A DNA stretch of 64,000 bases from JAIBJN01 sp963825255 (GTDB lineage Bacteria; Actinomycetota; Thermoleophilia; Gaiellales; Gaiellaceae): NCBI GenBank assembly GCA_963825255.1, contig CAWGSF010000009.1, positions 1 to 64,000 of the forward strand, given 5' to 3'. The notes below the pieces were generated by a model that made no database searches, was not told the origin of the DNA, and saw only the letters and a list, made by a program, of their open reading frames with translations. The position numbers were made by a program, and so were the translations under genes. Below, piece after piece: positions 46,620 to 53,327 of this stretch (its first letter is position 1; the number at the start of each line of letters is the position of its first letter).

Positions 46620-47013
46620 ACGAGCTCGGCGACTTCCCGGCCCAGCCGGACCAGGTTGAAGGCGACCAGGGCCGCGACGACGATCCCGCCCGCGACGGTG
46701 ACGTCCCGGCGGTGGAGCAGGCGCGGCACGCCGGGCCCGAGGCGATCCGCGAGCGGCGCGAGCGCGAGCCCCGCGACGAGGAAGAGGGCACCGAAGAGGC
46801 CGACCGCGAGGCCGGCGGGCTCGAGCAGCCGGAAGTCGATGCTGTCCGCGCCGATCACCGTCCCGCCGAGGTGAAGCTGGCCGGCGCTCGCGTGCAGGAT
46901 CGCGCGAGCTCGGGCCGACGACGCGCATCGCCGAGACGAGAGCCGAGGCCGCGCGACCACGACTCCGACGAGGAGCCCCGCGGCCAGGCAGCGGCGAGCG
47001 GACGGAGCACCAT
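46616..47013 (-). CDS. Small integral membrane protein (frame-broken)
   Basis: This protein of about 130 residues is read across one or two breaks near 46905-46960. The ATG at 47013 gives MVLRPLAAAW, then in another frame AGLLVGVVVARP. The intact second half has TVIGADSIDFRLLEPAGLAV, a hydrophobic stretch GLFGALFLVAGLALAPLADR, and VTVAGGIVVAALVAFNLVRL. The design is of a three-helix membrane protein. Its stop overlaps the stop region of the convergent M20 gene. I do not recognise the family. Confidence 0.5.
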
Positions 47014-47025
47014 CGGCGGGCGAGT

Positions 47026-47817
47026 CTACGGCACGCGCGGGCCGGCGGTGATGTGGTGGCCGACGAGATGCGGGTCGCCGGTCGGCCCCTCCTTGCCGAG
47101 GTGGATCGCCGTCCTCCCGTTCGCCTCTTCCACCCGCCGGACGACCCACGGCCGTCCGTCGACCGGAGAGCGGCCCAGCTCGGCGCCCACGGCGGGGATC
47201 TCGCCCCGGTGGACGCCTCGCCAGAGCTCGTGGCCCTCCGAGTCCTCGCGGATCCAGACCATGGGTGCGTCGATCCCGGCATCCGGCGGAGCCGCGCCGC
47301 CGGCCGCCCAGACGCCCTGCGGGTCGTAGCTCGGCTGCTCCGCCCGGTTGATCTCGCGGAGCGCGAGGCGGAGCTCGTCCTGCGTGGGGTTGCCCCAGTA
47401 CCAGAACCCGCACCAGATCCCGCGGATCACGAGCAACGAGTCGAGGACGAACGTGTAGGGGAGGAACGGGCGGTGCGTCTCGTCCGTCAACTCGAGCAGG
47501 TCGAGCTCCTCGGCGACGTCGCGACCGACGTCGGAGAGGAACGGGAAGTCGGCGCCGATCCCCGCGCGGAAGGCGCCGTTGACGTAGGGCGTATCGACGG
47601 TGACCGCCGCCAGCCGCCCGAACTCGCGCTGGAGCTCGTCCTGGATCACCACGAGGTTTCGCACGCGGACCTGCTCCTTGGGGCACCACCACCCGCGAAC
47701 GAACGCCAGCACGAGAGGCTGGCCGCGGGCGATCTCGCTGAGGGCGAGCTCCTTGCCGGTTGTCTCGGGCAGCGTGAGGTCCGGAAACGGCTGACCGGTC
47801 CTGAGGTCCTGTCGCAT
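47026..47817 (-). CDS. Peroxiredoxin/redoxin-like protein with C-terminal extension
   Basis: This 263-residue protein starts at the ATG at 47817 after a strong ribosome binding site (AAGGAGGCG). An open frame upstream would add 26 residues without a good site. The AhpC/TSA-like domain has GQPFPDLTLPETTGKELALS and VLAFVRGWWCPKEQVRVRNL, with a single Cys at the peroxidatic position. A thioredoxin CxxC is absent, so this is a one-Cys type if active. The last 100 residues (from about NPTQDELRLALREINRAEQ) are an extra domain with Trp-rich strands and WVVRRVEEANGRTAIHLGKE. A hairpin terminator lies upstream, between it and the RiPP precursor. Confidence 0.7.
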   Translation of the reverse strand: MRQDLRTGQPFPDLTLPETTGKELALSEIARGQPLVLAFVRGWWCPKEQVRVRNLVVIQDELQREFGRLAAVTVDTPYVNGAFRAGIGADFPFLSDVGRDVAEELDLLELTDETHRPFLPYTFVLDSLLVIRGIWCGFWYWGNPTQDELRLALREINRAEQPSYDPQGVWAAGGAAPPDAGIDAPMVWIREDSEGHELWRGVHRGEIPAVGAELGRSPVDGRPWVVRRVEEANGRTAIHLGKEGPTGDPHLVGHHITAGPRVP

Positions 47818-47895
47818 CGTCGTCGCCTCCTTGAGGTGGCTCTGGGAGGGCGAACGGCTGCGGAGGTCGGCGGATTCCCGGACCGGACCGTGCAA

Positions 47896-47916
47896 CGGCG
47901 CCCTCGTGGGGCGCCG
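47896..47916 (-). terminator. Hairpin after the RiPP precursor gene
   Basis: CGGCGCCC and GGGCGCCG form a perfect 8-bp stem around TCGTG. It lies 26 bases beyond the precursor stop at 47942 on the minus strand and 79 bases before the redoxin start. It should end the precursor transcript or leave only low read-through. Confidence 0.6.
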
Positions 47917-47941
47917 GAGCTCTAGGACGCGATCCGCTCGG

Positions 47942-48118
47942 CTACGAGCAGTCGGCGATCGGGATCATCGACCAGTAGTCGGGCGAGCCGAGGCGCTTGT
48001 CGAAGATGCACCACTGGCCGTTCCCGTTCTGCCGGATGATGTCCCCTTGCGTCAGGTCGTACAGTGAGCCGACTGTGCGCAGCTGGGGAGATTCGTAAAT
48101 GTCTCGATCTGGATTCAC
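47942..48118 (-). CDS. Lasso-peptide-like RiPP precursor
   Basis: This 58-residue gene has a GTG start at 48118, the only possible start before two in-frame stops. The leader VNPDRDIYESPQLRTVGSLY then DLTQ matches the lasso leader motif YxxPxLxxxGxxxxxT exactly (Tyr8, Pro11, Leu13, Gly17, Thr23). In known lasso precursors this Thr is the penultimate leader residue, so the core would start at Gly25. The rest contains GDIIRQNGNGQWCIFDKRLG and SPDYWSMIPIADCS. Core positions 7-9 are Asn, Gly, Asn, so the usual Gly1-Asp/Glu ring cannot form at the expected site. Cores starting at Gly32 or Gly34 would put Asp40 at position 9 or 7. Two Cys (37 and 57) could form a disulfide. The C-terminal Ser is a candidate phosphorylation site for the adjacent kinase. 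Confidence 0.75.
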   Translation of the reverse strand: MNPDRDIYESPQLRTVGSLYDLTQGDIIRQNGNGQWCIFDKRLGSPDYWSMIPIADCS

Positions 48119-48133
48119 AGATTCAGAAGATAG

Positions 48134-48994
48134 CTCCGGCGGCGGATCGACGCACTACTAGTCGGAAGTCCAGGATCCGAGGCCGGAGCGTACGGTCTTC
48201 GCCTCGAAGGGGTCGACGGCTCCGCCGCGCTCCTGGTTCCCGCCGATCCCGACTGGCCGACGCTCGAGCTCGCCGCCCACGTCGGCCCCGCGGCCCCCGT
48301 CCACCAGCTCGTCGGCGACGACCGCGCCGTGCTGGCGACGCGGTCGGGAGCCAGGCTCGAGGTCGATCGCGAGCCGCTCCGGGCGGTGTTCACCGCCCCG
48401 GAGCCGATCCGGGAGGACGCCCTCGTGCACCCTCACCTCGCGTCGGCCGCGGCCGTCGTCTCCCGCTGGCTCGGCCGCGAGAGCCTCCACGCGGGCGCAT
48501 TCGTCGCCGGCGGCCGCGCCTGGGCCGTCCTCGGCGACCGCGAGTCCGGGAAGAGCTCCCTGCTGGCCGGGCTCGCCCTCGCGGGCCACCCCGTGCTCGC
48601 CGACGACCTCCTCGTGCTCGACGGACCCGTCGCGCTCGCCGGCCCGCGGGGGATCGACCTCAGGCAGGACGCCGCCGAGCGGCTCGGCGCGGGAGAGCCT
48701 CTCGGGGTCGTCGGCACGCGTGAGCGGTGGCGGCTTCGCATCGGCCCGGCGCCGGTCGGGACGGAGCTCGCCGGGCTGATCCTGCTCGCGTGGGGCGACA
48801 GCGTCGAGCTCGCCCGCGTCGGCCCCGGCCGCGTCCTCGAGGCCGTCGTCGGCTCCCAGGCCCTCCGCGTGCCGCCGGAGGACCCGGCCTCTCGCCTCTC
48901 GCTCGCCGCCCTCCCCGGCTGGGAGCTCCGGCGCCCGCCCGACTGGGGCTCACTCCCGGCCGCGCTCGAGCGTCTCCTCGACCTGGCCGGGTGA
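48134..48994 (+). CDS. HPr-kinase-like P-loop protein of the RiPP locus
   Basis: This protein of up to 286 residues resembles HPr kinase/phosphorylase domains found in RiPP clusters. Walker A is AVLGDRESGKSSLLAGLALA, followed by HPVLADDLLVLDG, the equivalent of the family's Asp-Asp strand. The N-terminal 110 residues (GLRLEGVDGSAALLVPADPD, RLEVDREPLRAVFTAPE) precede it, as in the paeninodin kinase group. The coding frame opens right after an in-frame TAG at 48131, but no ATG, GTG or TTG occurs until GTG 48329, which would remove the conserved N terminus. A missing start, probably from an indel near 48099-48130, is likely. Its end overlaps the convergent asparagine synthetase gene by 45 bases. 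In paeninodin clusters this kinase phosphorylates the C-terminal Ser of the precursor. Confidence 0.75.
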   Translation, partial: LRRRIDALLVGSPGSEAGAYGLRLEGVDGSAALLVPADPDWPTLELAAHVGPAAPVHQLVGDDRAVLATRSGARLEVDREPLRAVFTAPEPIREDALVHPHLASAAAVVSRWLGRESLHAGAFVAGGRAWAVLGDRESGKSSLLAGLALAGHPVLADDLLVLDGPVALAGPRGIDLRQDAAERLGAGEPLGVVGTRERWRLRIGPAPVGTELAGLILLAWGDSVELARVGPGRVLEAVVGSQALRVPPEDPASRLSLAALPGWELRRPPDWGSLPAALERLLDLAG

Positions 48995-50140
48995 GCCCCG
49001 GTCCGCGGCGAGCCAGGCCGCCTGGAGAACGGTGAGGAGCCGGCCGTCGCGCTCGGCCTCGGGCCACGCGCGCCGCAGGGCATCGGGGTCGACCAGCTCC
49101 GGGTCGAGGCCGCCGCCGTCCCAGGCGGCTGCGAACGCGCGGCTGTGCCGGCCCCACGCGACCTGGCCGAAGGCGGCCTTGTCGGGGCGCGCGAGAAGAT
49201 CGGGAGGGAGAAGCTCGGGGAAGAGCGTCCGCATCGCCTCGTCCCGGTTCCGGTAACGGCTGTCCCGCGGGAGCCGGGCGAGGGCGTCGACAAAGCCCGG
49301 GTCCGCGAGCGGGTGCGCGATCCTGGCGCCCGCGTCCTCGGCGAGGAGCTCGAGGCTCGCCGTCCCGACGTGGACGTACCGGAGGCTCAGCCGCCAGGGG
49401 AAGCGGGCTCGCCAGCGGAGCGGCTCCCGCGCCGCGTCGGCGGCGAGCGCGTCGTTGACCGCGCGCTCCGCGGCGGGCCGGAGCCAGGGGAACGGCACGA
49501 AGATCCGCCGGCGCAGGACCGCTCGGCGCAGGGGCCCCGGCGCCCACCCGAGACCGATCCGGAGGGCGTCGCGCGGCTCGGGGCGGGTCTGCCGGGCGAC
49601 GACGGACGCCGCGCGGCTCCAGCGGGTCGGCCCGAAGACGTCGTCGCCGCCGACGCCCGTGAGGAGTGTGCCTCCCGCCGCCTCGGCCAGCAGGGGCACG
49701 TGGAAGTGGGCGTTGGGCGGCCAGAGCAGGCCGTGCCGCCGGAGCACCGAGGCCGCGACCGGGCCGACGCAGTCGAGCTCGTCGCCCGCGTCGAGCCGAA
49801 CCCAGTCGGCCAGTCCGAGGTGACCGACCACCCGTTCCTGCCACGCCGTCTCGCCGGCGCGCGCCACGCCCGGGAAGCGGATCGTCGCGGGAACGGGCTG
49901 AGGCAGGCCGACCCGTTCCGCCAGGCGGGTCGCGACCGCGAGGACGGCGGACGAGTCGCGGCCGCCCGAGAAGCTGACGAGGCAGCGGCCGCGCTCCAGC
50001 TCGGGGAGGATCGCGCGCTCGAGCGCCGCGCGGGGCGTCTCGAGCGACGGTTCCGACCGGGCGCGCGCGTGTGGCGGGCTCTCCGTTCCGAGGACGACCC
50101 CGGCGGCGACCTCCAGCCGGGAGAGCCGGGGCGGCGGCAT
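48950..50140 (-). CDS. Asparagine synthetase-like cyclase without glutaminase domain
   Basis: This 396-residue protein has the asparagine synthase ATP-pyrophosphatase domain but lacks the N-terminal Ntn glutaminase domain. The PP-loop is CLVSFSGGRDSSAVLAVATR. Further motifs are LLAEAAGGTLLTGVGGDDVF (the GGDD/E loop), RIAHPLADPGFVDALARLPR and LLARPDKAAFGQVAWGRHSR. In lasso clusters this enzyme (protein C) adenylates the ring-closing Asp or Glu and forms the macrolactam. Lasso C proteins usually run 500-650 residues with a degenerate N-terminal domain; this one starts about 60 residues before the PP-loop. It lies five bases after the PqqD gene. The role as RiPP cyclase is inferred from context. 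Confidence 0.8.
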   Translation of the reverse strand: MPPPRLSRLEVAAGVVLGTESPPHARARSEPSLETPRAALERAILPELERGRCLVSFSGGRDSSAVLAVATRLAERVGLPQPVPATIRFPGVARAGETAWQERVVGHLGLADWVRLDAGDELDCVGPVAASVLRRHGLLWPPNAHFHVPLLAEAAGGTLLTGVGGDDVFGPTRWSRAASVVARQTRPEPRDALRIGLGWAPGPLRRAVLRRRIFVPFPWLRPAAERAVNDALAADAAREPLRWRARFPWRLSLRYVHVGTASLELLAEDAGARIAHPLADPGFVDALARLPRDSRYRNRDEAMRTLFPELLPPDLLARPDKAAFGQVAWGRHSRAFAAAWDGGGLDPELVDPDALRRAWPEAERDGRLLTVLQAAWLAADRGSPGQVEETLERGRE

Positions 50141-50145
50141 CGCCC

Positions 50146-50427
50146 CTAGGCGATCAGGCCGCGCTCGCGGGCGTCCACGAGGAAGCGCTCGACGTCGTCA
50201 CGCGCCTGCTCCGGCTCGATCGCGTACCTCTCGACCAGGAGCGACGCGAGCCCGGCGGAGGTGGCGCCCTCGGCGAGGGCCTCCCAGAGGAGCGCGCCGG
50301 ACGAGTTCGTGGCCAGGTACTCGGAACGCTGAAGGTCGAGGCCGATCATCTCGTCGTTCAGCAGGCGCCAGGAGAGATCCTCGGTCCGGAGGCGGTAGAC
50401 GACCTCGTCCTCGCGCTGCTCGCTCAT
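50146..50427 (-). CDS. PqqD family RiPP recognition element (lasso B1-like)
   Basis: This 93-residue protein is read from the ATG at 50427. It has the winged-helix PqqD/RRE fold: DEVVYRLRTEDLSWRLLNDE, MIGLDLQRSEYLATNSSGAL and LLWEALAEGATSAGLASLLV, then VERFLVDARERGLIA. Such domains bind the leader peptide of a RiPP precursor; in lasso systems (B1) they read the YxxPxLxxxG motif, which occurs in the precursor 2 kb away. It is the first gene of a two-gene unit with the asparagine synthetase. In many lasso clusters a B2 cysteine protease gene follows or is fused; none is seen here. Confidence 0.9.
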   Translation of the reverse strand: MSEQREDEVVYRLRTEDLSWRLLNDEMIGLDLQRSEYLATNSSGALLWEALAEGATSAGLASLLVERYAIEPEQARDDVERFLVDARERGLIA

Positions 50428-50629
50428 CGCGTCGGGCTCAGCCTGACGCATCGCTCGCCCCACGTCCAGAGCCTCTCCAGGCGGTGCCCGCCACGCTTCT
50501 GGCGGCTGCAAAGCGGCGCCAGACCTCGTCCTCAGTCGTTCCCGTGCTCACGAGCACGAGGACTCCCTGCGTCCTGGTCTTGCTCGCTTTTCGCTCGCCA
50601 GAACCGGGGCAACACCACCCGAAGAAGCT

Positions 50630-50645
50630 CTAGCAACGTGGCTAG
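50630..50645. promoter_or_regulatory. CTAGC-N6-GCTAG palindrome upstream of the pqqD-like gene
   Basis: CTAGCAACGTGGCTAG pairs at seven of eight positions (single a/g mismatch). It lies 203 bases upstream of the PqqD start. A second site with the same CTAGC-N6-GCTAG arms lies at 62597-62612, just upstream of a LuxR-type gene. The length and symmetry suit a dimeric LuxR or TetR regulator. Confidence 0.4.
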
Positions 50646-50883
50646 TAGTCGCAGCCGAAGGCGCGGAGTACACTCGGGAAGCGGCGACGGTTGGTCGCAG
50701 CCGAGGTCGCAACTCGGCGCGAGGAGCGTCAGGAGCCTTCCCTCTCCGCAGCCTCGCGCACGGTAGGCGGGCGGCCCCGGAGACCAAGCGGGGCTGTCCG
50801 CTTACCCCTTTCGAGGGATAGACGCTCGGGGTCGCGAGCGGCGAAGGTTCCAGGGCGCCCCTCGGGGCGCTCCGCTGCGGCCG

Positions 50884-50901
50884 CCCCCGATTGGTCGGGG
50901 G
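50884..50901 (-). terminator. Hairpin after the Gfo/Idh oxidoreductase gene
   Basis: CCCCCGA-TTGG-TCGGGGG forms a perfect 7-bp stem with a four-base loop, 24 bases beyond the stop at 50925 on the minus strand. A second GC hairpin at 50855-50870 follows it. No T-run is present. Confidence 0.5.
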
Positions 50902-50924
50902 GAGGCCGCGGCGGTCTCGAACGG

Positions 50925-51941
50925 TCAACTCGTCCGCGCCGGCAGGCGGATGACGCCCGGCCGGGGCTCGGTTCCCCCGACTGCCTCGCCGACGCCGCCG
51001 TGCTCGGCCGAGCGCGCGAGAGCCTCCAGCACGTTCACGACCGCCGCCCCCTCCCGGACGCTCGCGACCGGCTCGACCGAGGAGCGGACCGCCTCGACGA
51101 AGTGGGCGCACTCCGCCCGCAGCGGCTCGTCCCACGCGAGACGCGGGCTCGAGATCTCGCCCAGCGGGTCGTGGTCGAACACGGTGAGGGAGCGCTCCCG
51201 CTCCAGCTCCTCGAACACGGCCGTGCTCCGCGAGCCCACCGCGGTGAGGCGGCGCGTCGGCACGCCCTCCAGCCGCGAGAGCTGGATGTGAGCGCGGATG
51301 CCGGTGGCGAAGGCGAGAGACGCGACGACCACGTCGGCGACGCCGGCCTTCACGTAGCTGTCGCCCCGCGCCCCCGCCTCGACCGGCTGGTCGCCGAGGA
51401 GGAAGAGCGCGACCGCCACGTCGTGGACGCCGAGATCCCAGAGGACGCTCTCCTGGCGCTGCACGTTCGGCGGGCCCACCCGCTGGCTCGTGAGGTAGTA
51501 GACCTCGCCGAGCGAGCCGCGGTCGACGAGCTCCTTGAGGCGTCGCACTGCGGGGTGGAAGAGGAGGACGTGGCCGACCATGACGAAGCGGCCGCTGCGC
51601 TCGGAGCCCGTCACGAGGTCGTCCGCCTCCACGCCGGTGAGCGCCAGCGGCGTCTCGACGAAGACGTGCTTGCCCGCCTCGAGCGCCCGCCGTGCGAGCT
51701 CGTAGTGCGTGCTCGGAGGCGTGGCCACGACCAGGGCGTCGAGGCTCTCGTCGTGAAGGAGGTCGTCGACGTCGGCCGCGATCCCCACGTGGTGGAGGCG
51801 CTGCCGGGCCTCGACCACTGCGGACGGGTCCACGTCGCAGACCCAGCGGAGCTCGGCGCCGGGAAGCCCCTGGAACGTCCGCGCGAGCCGCAGGCCCCAG
51901 GGGCCGAGGCCGACGACCCCCGCCGAGACGGGGGTCCGCAT
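50925..51941 (-). CDS. Gfo/Idh/MocA family oxidoreductase
   Basis: This 338-residue NAD(P)-dependent oxidoreductase starts at the ATG at 51941 that overlaps the flippase stop (TGATG). The Rossmann fold shows GVVGLGPWGLRLARTFQGLP and ALVVATPPSTHYELARRALE, followed by GKHVFVETPLALTGVEADDL. The Lys of the usual EKP motif is replaced by Thr (VETP). The catalytic block includes ESVLWDLGVHDVAVALFLLG. Such enzymes oxidise or reduce a sugar-nucleotide ring position, for example in making 3-keto or amino sugars. The location in the polysaccharide cluster supports a sugar substrate. The exact reaction is unknown. Confidence 0.85.
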   Translation of the reverse strand: MRTPVSAGVVGLGPWGLRLARTFQGLPGAELRWVCDVDPSAVVEARQRLHHVGIAADVDDLLHDESLDALVVATPPSTHYELARRALEAGKHVFVETPLALTGVEADDLVTGSERSGRFVMVGHVLLFHPAVRRLKELVDRGSLGEVYYLTSQRVGPPNVQRQESVLWDLGVHDVAVALFLLGDQPVEAGARGDSYVKAGVADVVVASLAFATGIRAHIQLSRLEGVPTRRLTAVGSRSTAVFEELERERSLTVFDHDPLGEISSPRLAWDEPLRAECAHFVEAVRSSVEPVASVREGAAVVNVLEALARSAEHGGVGEAVGGTEPRPGVIRLPARTS

Positions 51942-53242
51942 CAGCGCCTCGTCCTGCCGACCAGGAAGGCTGCCAGCAGGATCAGGTCGACGAACGTGGC
52001 GATGGCGAAGGCGAGGCTGATGCGCTCGAGCTCGCTGCCGGGGAGCGCCGCGTAGAAGGCGATGAACGCCGCCGAGGCCACCACCCACGCGACGGCGGCC
52101 CTGGCGCCGCGGTCGACGGCGAGCAGCGCCTGCGAGAACGTCGACGCCGCCAGGTAGAAGGCGACGCCGGCACCGAGGAGGATGAGCTCGCCGCGGCCCG
52201 CCTCGAAGCCCGGGCCGTACAGGGACATCGCCTCCGGGCCGACCGTTCCCGCGAACGCGACGATCGCCCCGCCGGCGAGGAGGAGGAAGGCCGCGACCCG
52301 CACGACCGCGCGGCGGAAGCGAGCGGCGTCCTCCGTGGCGTGCAGGTGCGTGAAGTTCGGGAGCAGGGCGGCCGCCAGCCCCTGGAAGACGTACACCGGC
52401 GCGCGCACGAGCAGGGTCGCGGCCATGACGAGGCCCGCCGCGGCGGTCCCGTCCGATCCGTTGCCGGCGATGACGAGGAGCGGCGCCCCGTTCGTCAGAA
52501 GCTGGTCGGCCGCGGCGATCACGCTCGCCGGGACCGCGAACGCGACGGCGCTCCCGGCGTGGAACGCGCCGCCGCCCTGGTTGGCGAGGATCCGCCGGAG
52601 CAGGCGCCGTCCGAACACGATGGGGAAGATCATGCCGCCGAGCCCCGCGGCCACGAGCGCCGCGGCGGCGGCGCTCTGCGACGCGTAGAGGACGAGCGGG
52701 GCGGCGACGAGCAACCGACAGATCGCGTCGGCGAGGAGGGCGATGGCGTAGCCGCCGAACCAGCGGGCGCCCCCGAGGAGGCCGCGCACCACGTAGGCGA
52801 GCCCGTAGGCGGCGATGCCCAGGAGCAGCGCGGCCGTCAGGCCCGAGTCACCCAGGAAGATTCGCTGGCTGATCTCGCTCCACGCGAGCGCGAACACGGC
52901 GCACGTGAGAGCGAGAGCCCCCGCGCCGATCAGCGTCACCGAACGAAGGACGCTCCGGATCTCGAGGCCGCGGGCGAGCCGGTCGGCGACCGCCCGCGAC
53001 GCCGTCTGCTCCAGCGGCCGGAAGATGACGATGGCCGCGACGAACATCGCCGCCCAGAGAATCGCGATCTGGCCGTACCCGTGGGGCCCGAGCGTGCGCG
53101 CGACCAGAAAGTGGTAGGCATACGTGAGCACCCCCGAGGCGACCATCGCCAGGGAGAGGAGCGGCGCCCCGGCGAGCGGTCCGAGGAGGCGCCGCCGAGC
53201 GGCCAGCGAGGACCGCTCGACAGCTGCGACGTTGGCGCTCAT
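51941..53242 (-). CDS. Polysaccharide flippase (MOP/Wzx-like), first copy
   Basis: This 433-residue polytopic membrane protein has about 12 helices, beginning LGPLAGAPLLSLAMVASGVL and TYAYHFLVARTLGPHGYGQI. The early R-x-LGPxxYG motif is typical of Wzx-type flippases. Other helices include VLRSVTLIGAGALALTCAVF, AAALVAAGLGGMIFPIVFG and LILLGAGVAFYLAASTFSQA. It probably flips a lipid-linked sugar unit across the membrane. The start at 53242 (MSANVAAVERSSLAARRRLL) follows an 85-base gap from the epimerase. A second flippase lies at 59807. Confidence 0.85.
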   Translation of the reverse strand: MSANVAAVERSSLAARRRLLGPLAGAPLLSLAMVASGVLTYAYHFLVARTLGPHGYGQIAILWAAMFVAAIVIFRPLEQTASRAVADRLARGLEIRSVLRSVTLIGAGALALTCAVFALAWSEISQRIFLGDSGLTAALLLGIAAYGLAYVVRGLLGGARWFGGYAIALLADAICRLLVAAPLVLYASQSAAAAALVAAGLGGMIFPIVFGRRLLRRILANQGGGAFHAGSAVAFAVPASVIAAADQLLTNGAPLLVIAGNGSDGTAAAGLVMAATLLVRAPVYVFQGLAAALLPNFTHLHATEDAARFRRAVVRVAAFLLLAGGAIVAFAGTVGPEAMSLYGPGFEAGRGELILLGAGVAFYLAASTFSQALLAVDRGARAAVAWVVASAAFIAFYAALPGSELERISLAFAIATFVDLILLAAFLVGRTRR

Positions 53243-53327
53243 GGGACGATCGGGTCGACGAGGCCGCCGCGGGACCGCGGGCCGGTCCAGCTCGCGGCGG
53301 GCGCCGCGGGAACCGGGCCGGGTCGTC

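Larger units (their letters stand above)
50428..50924. promoter_or_regulatory. Intergenic region upstream of pqqD-like gene, no B2 gene found
   Basis: These 497 bases separate the RiPP genes from the polysaccharide genes. A 16-bp palindrome CTAGCAACGTGGCTAG lies at 50630-50645. Near the oxidoreductase end two hairpins stand together: GCGCCCC/GGGGCGC at 50855-50870 and CCCCCGA-TTGG-TCGGGGG at 50884-50901, probably terminators for that gene. A short minus-strand frame at 50438-50551 (VSTGTTEDEVWRRFAAARSV) overlaps another short frame, but neither resembles a transglutaminase-fold B2 protease. Third-position GC is low here, so it is mostly non-coding. Confidence 0.5.

Noticed and set aside
50428..50924. 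Lasso B2 protease gene upstream of the pqqD-like gene
   Set aside because: Only short overlapping frames are present and no Cys-His-Asp blocks of the transglutaminase fold (such as HAW) appear in any frame that I translated.
50548..51135. A 195-codon minus-strand frame over the pqqD upstream region
   Set aside because: It reads through the oxidoreductase gene in another frame and through hairpins, and it has no recognisable start, domain or codon bias.
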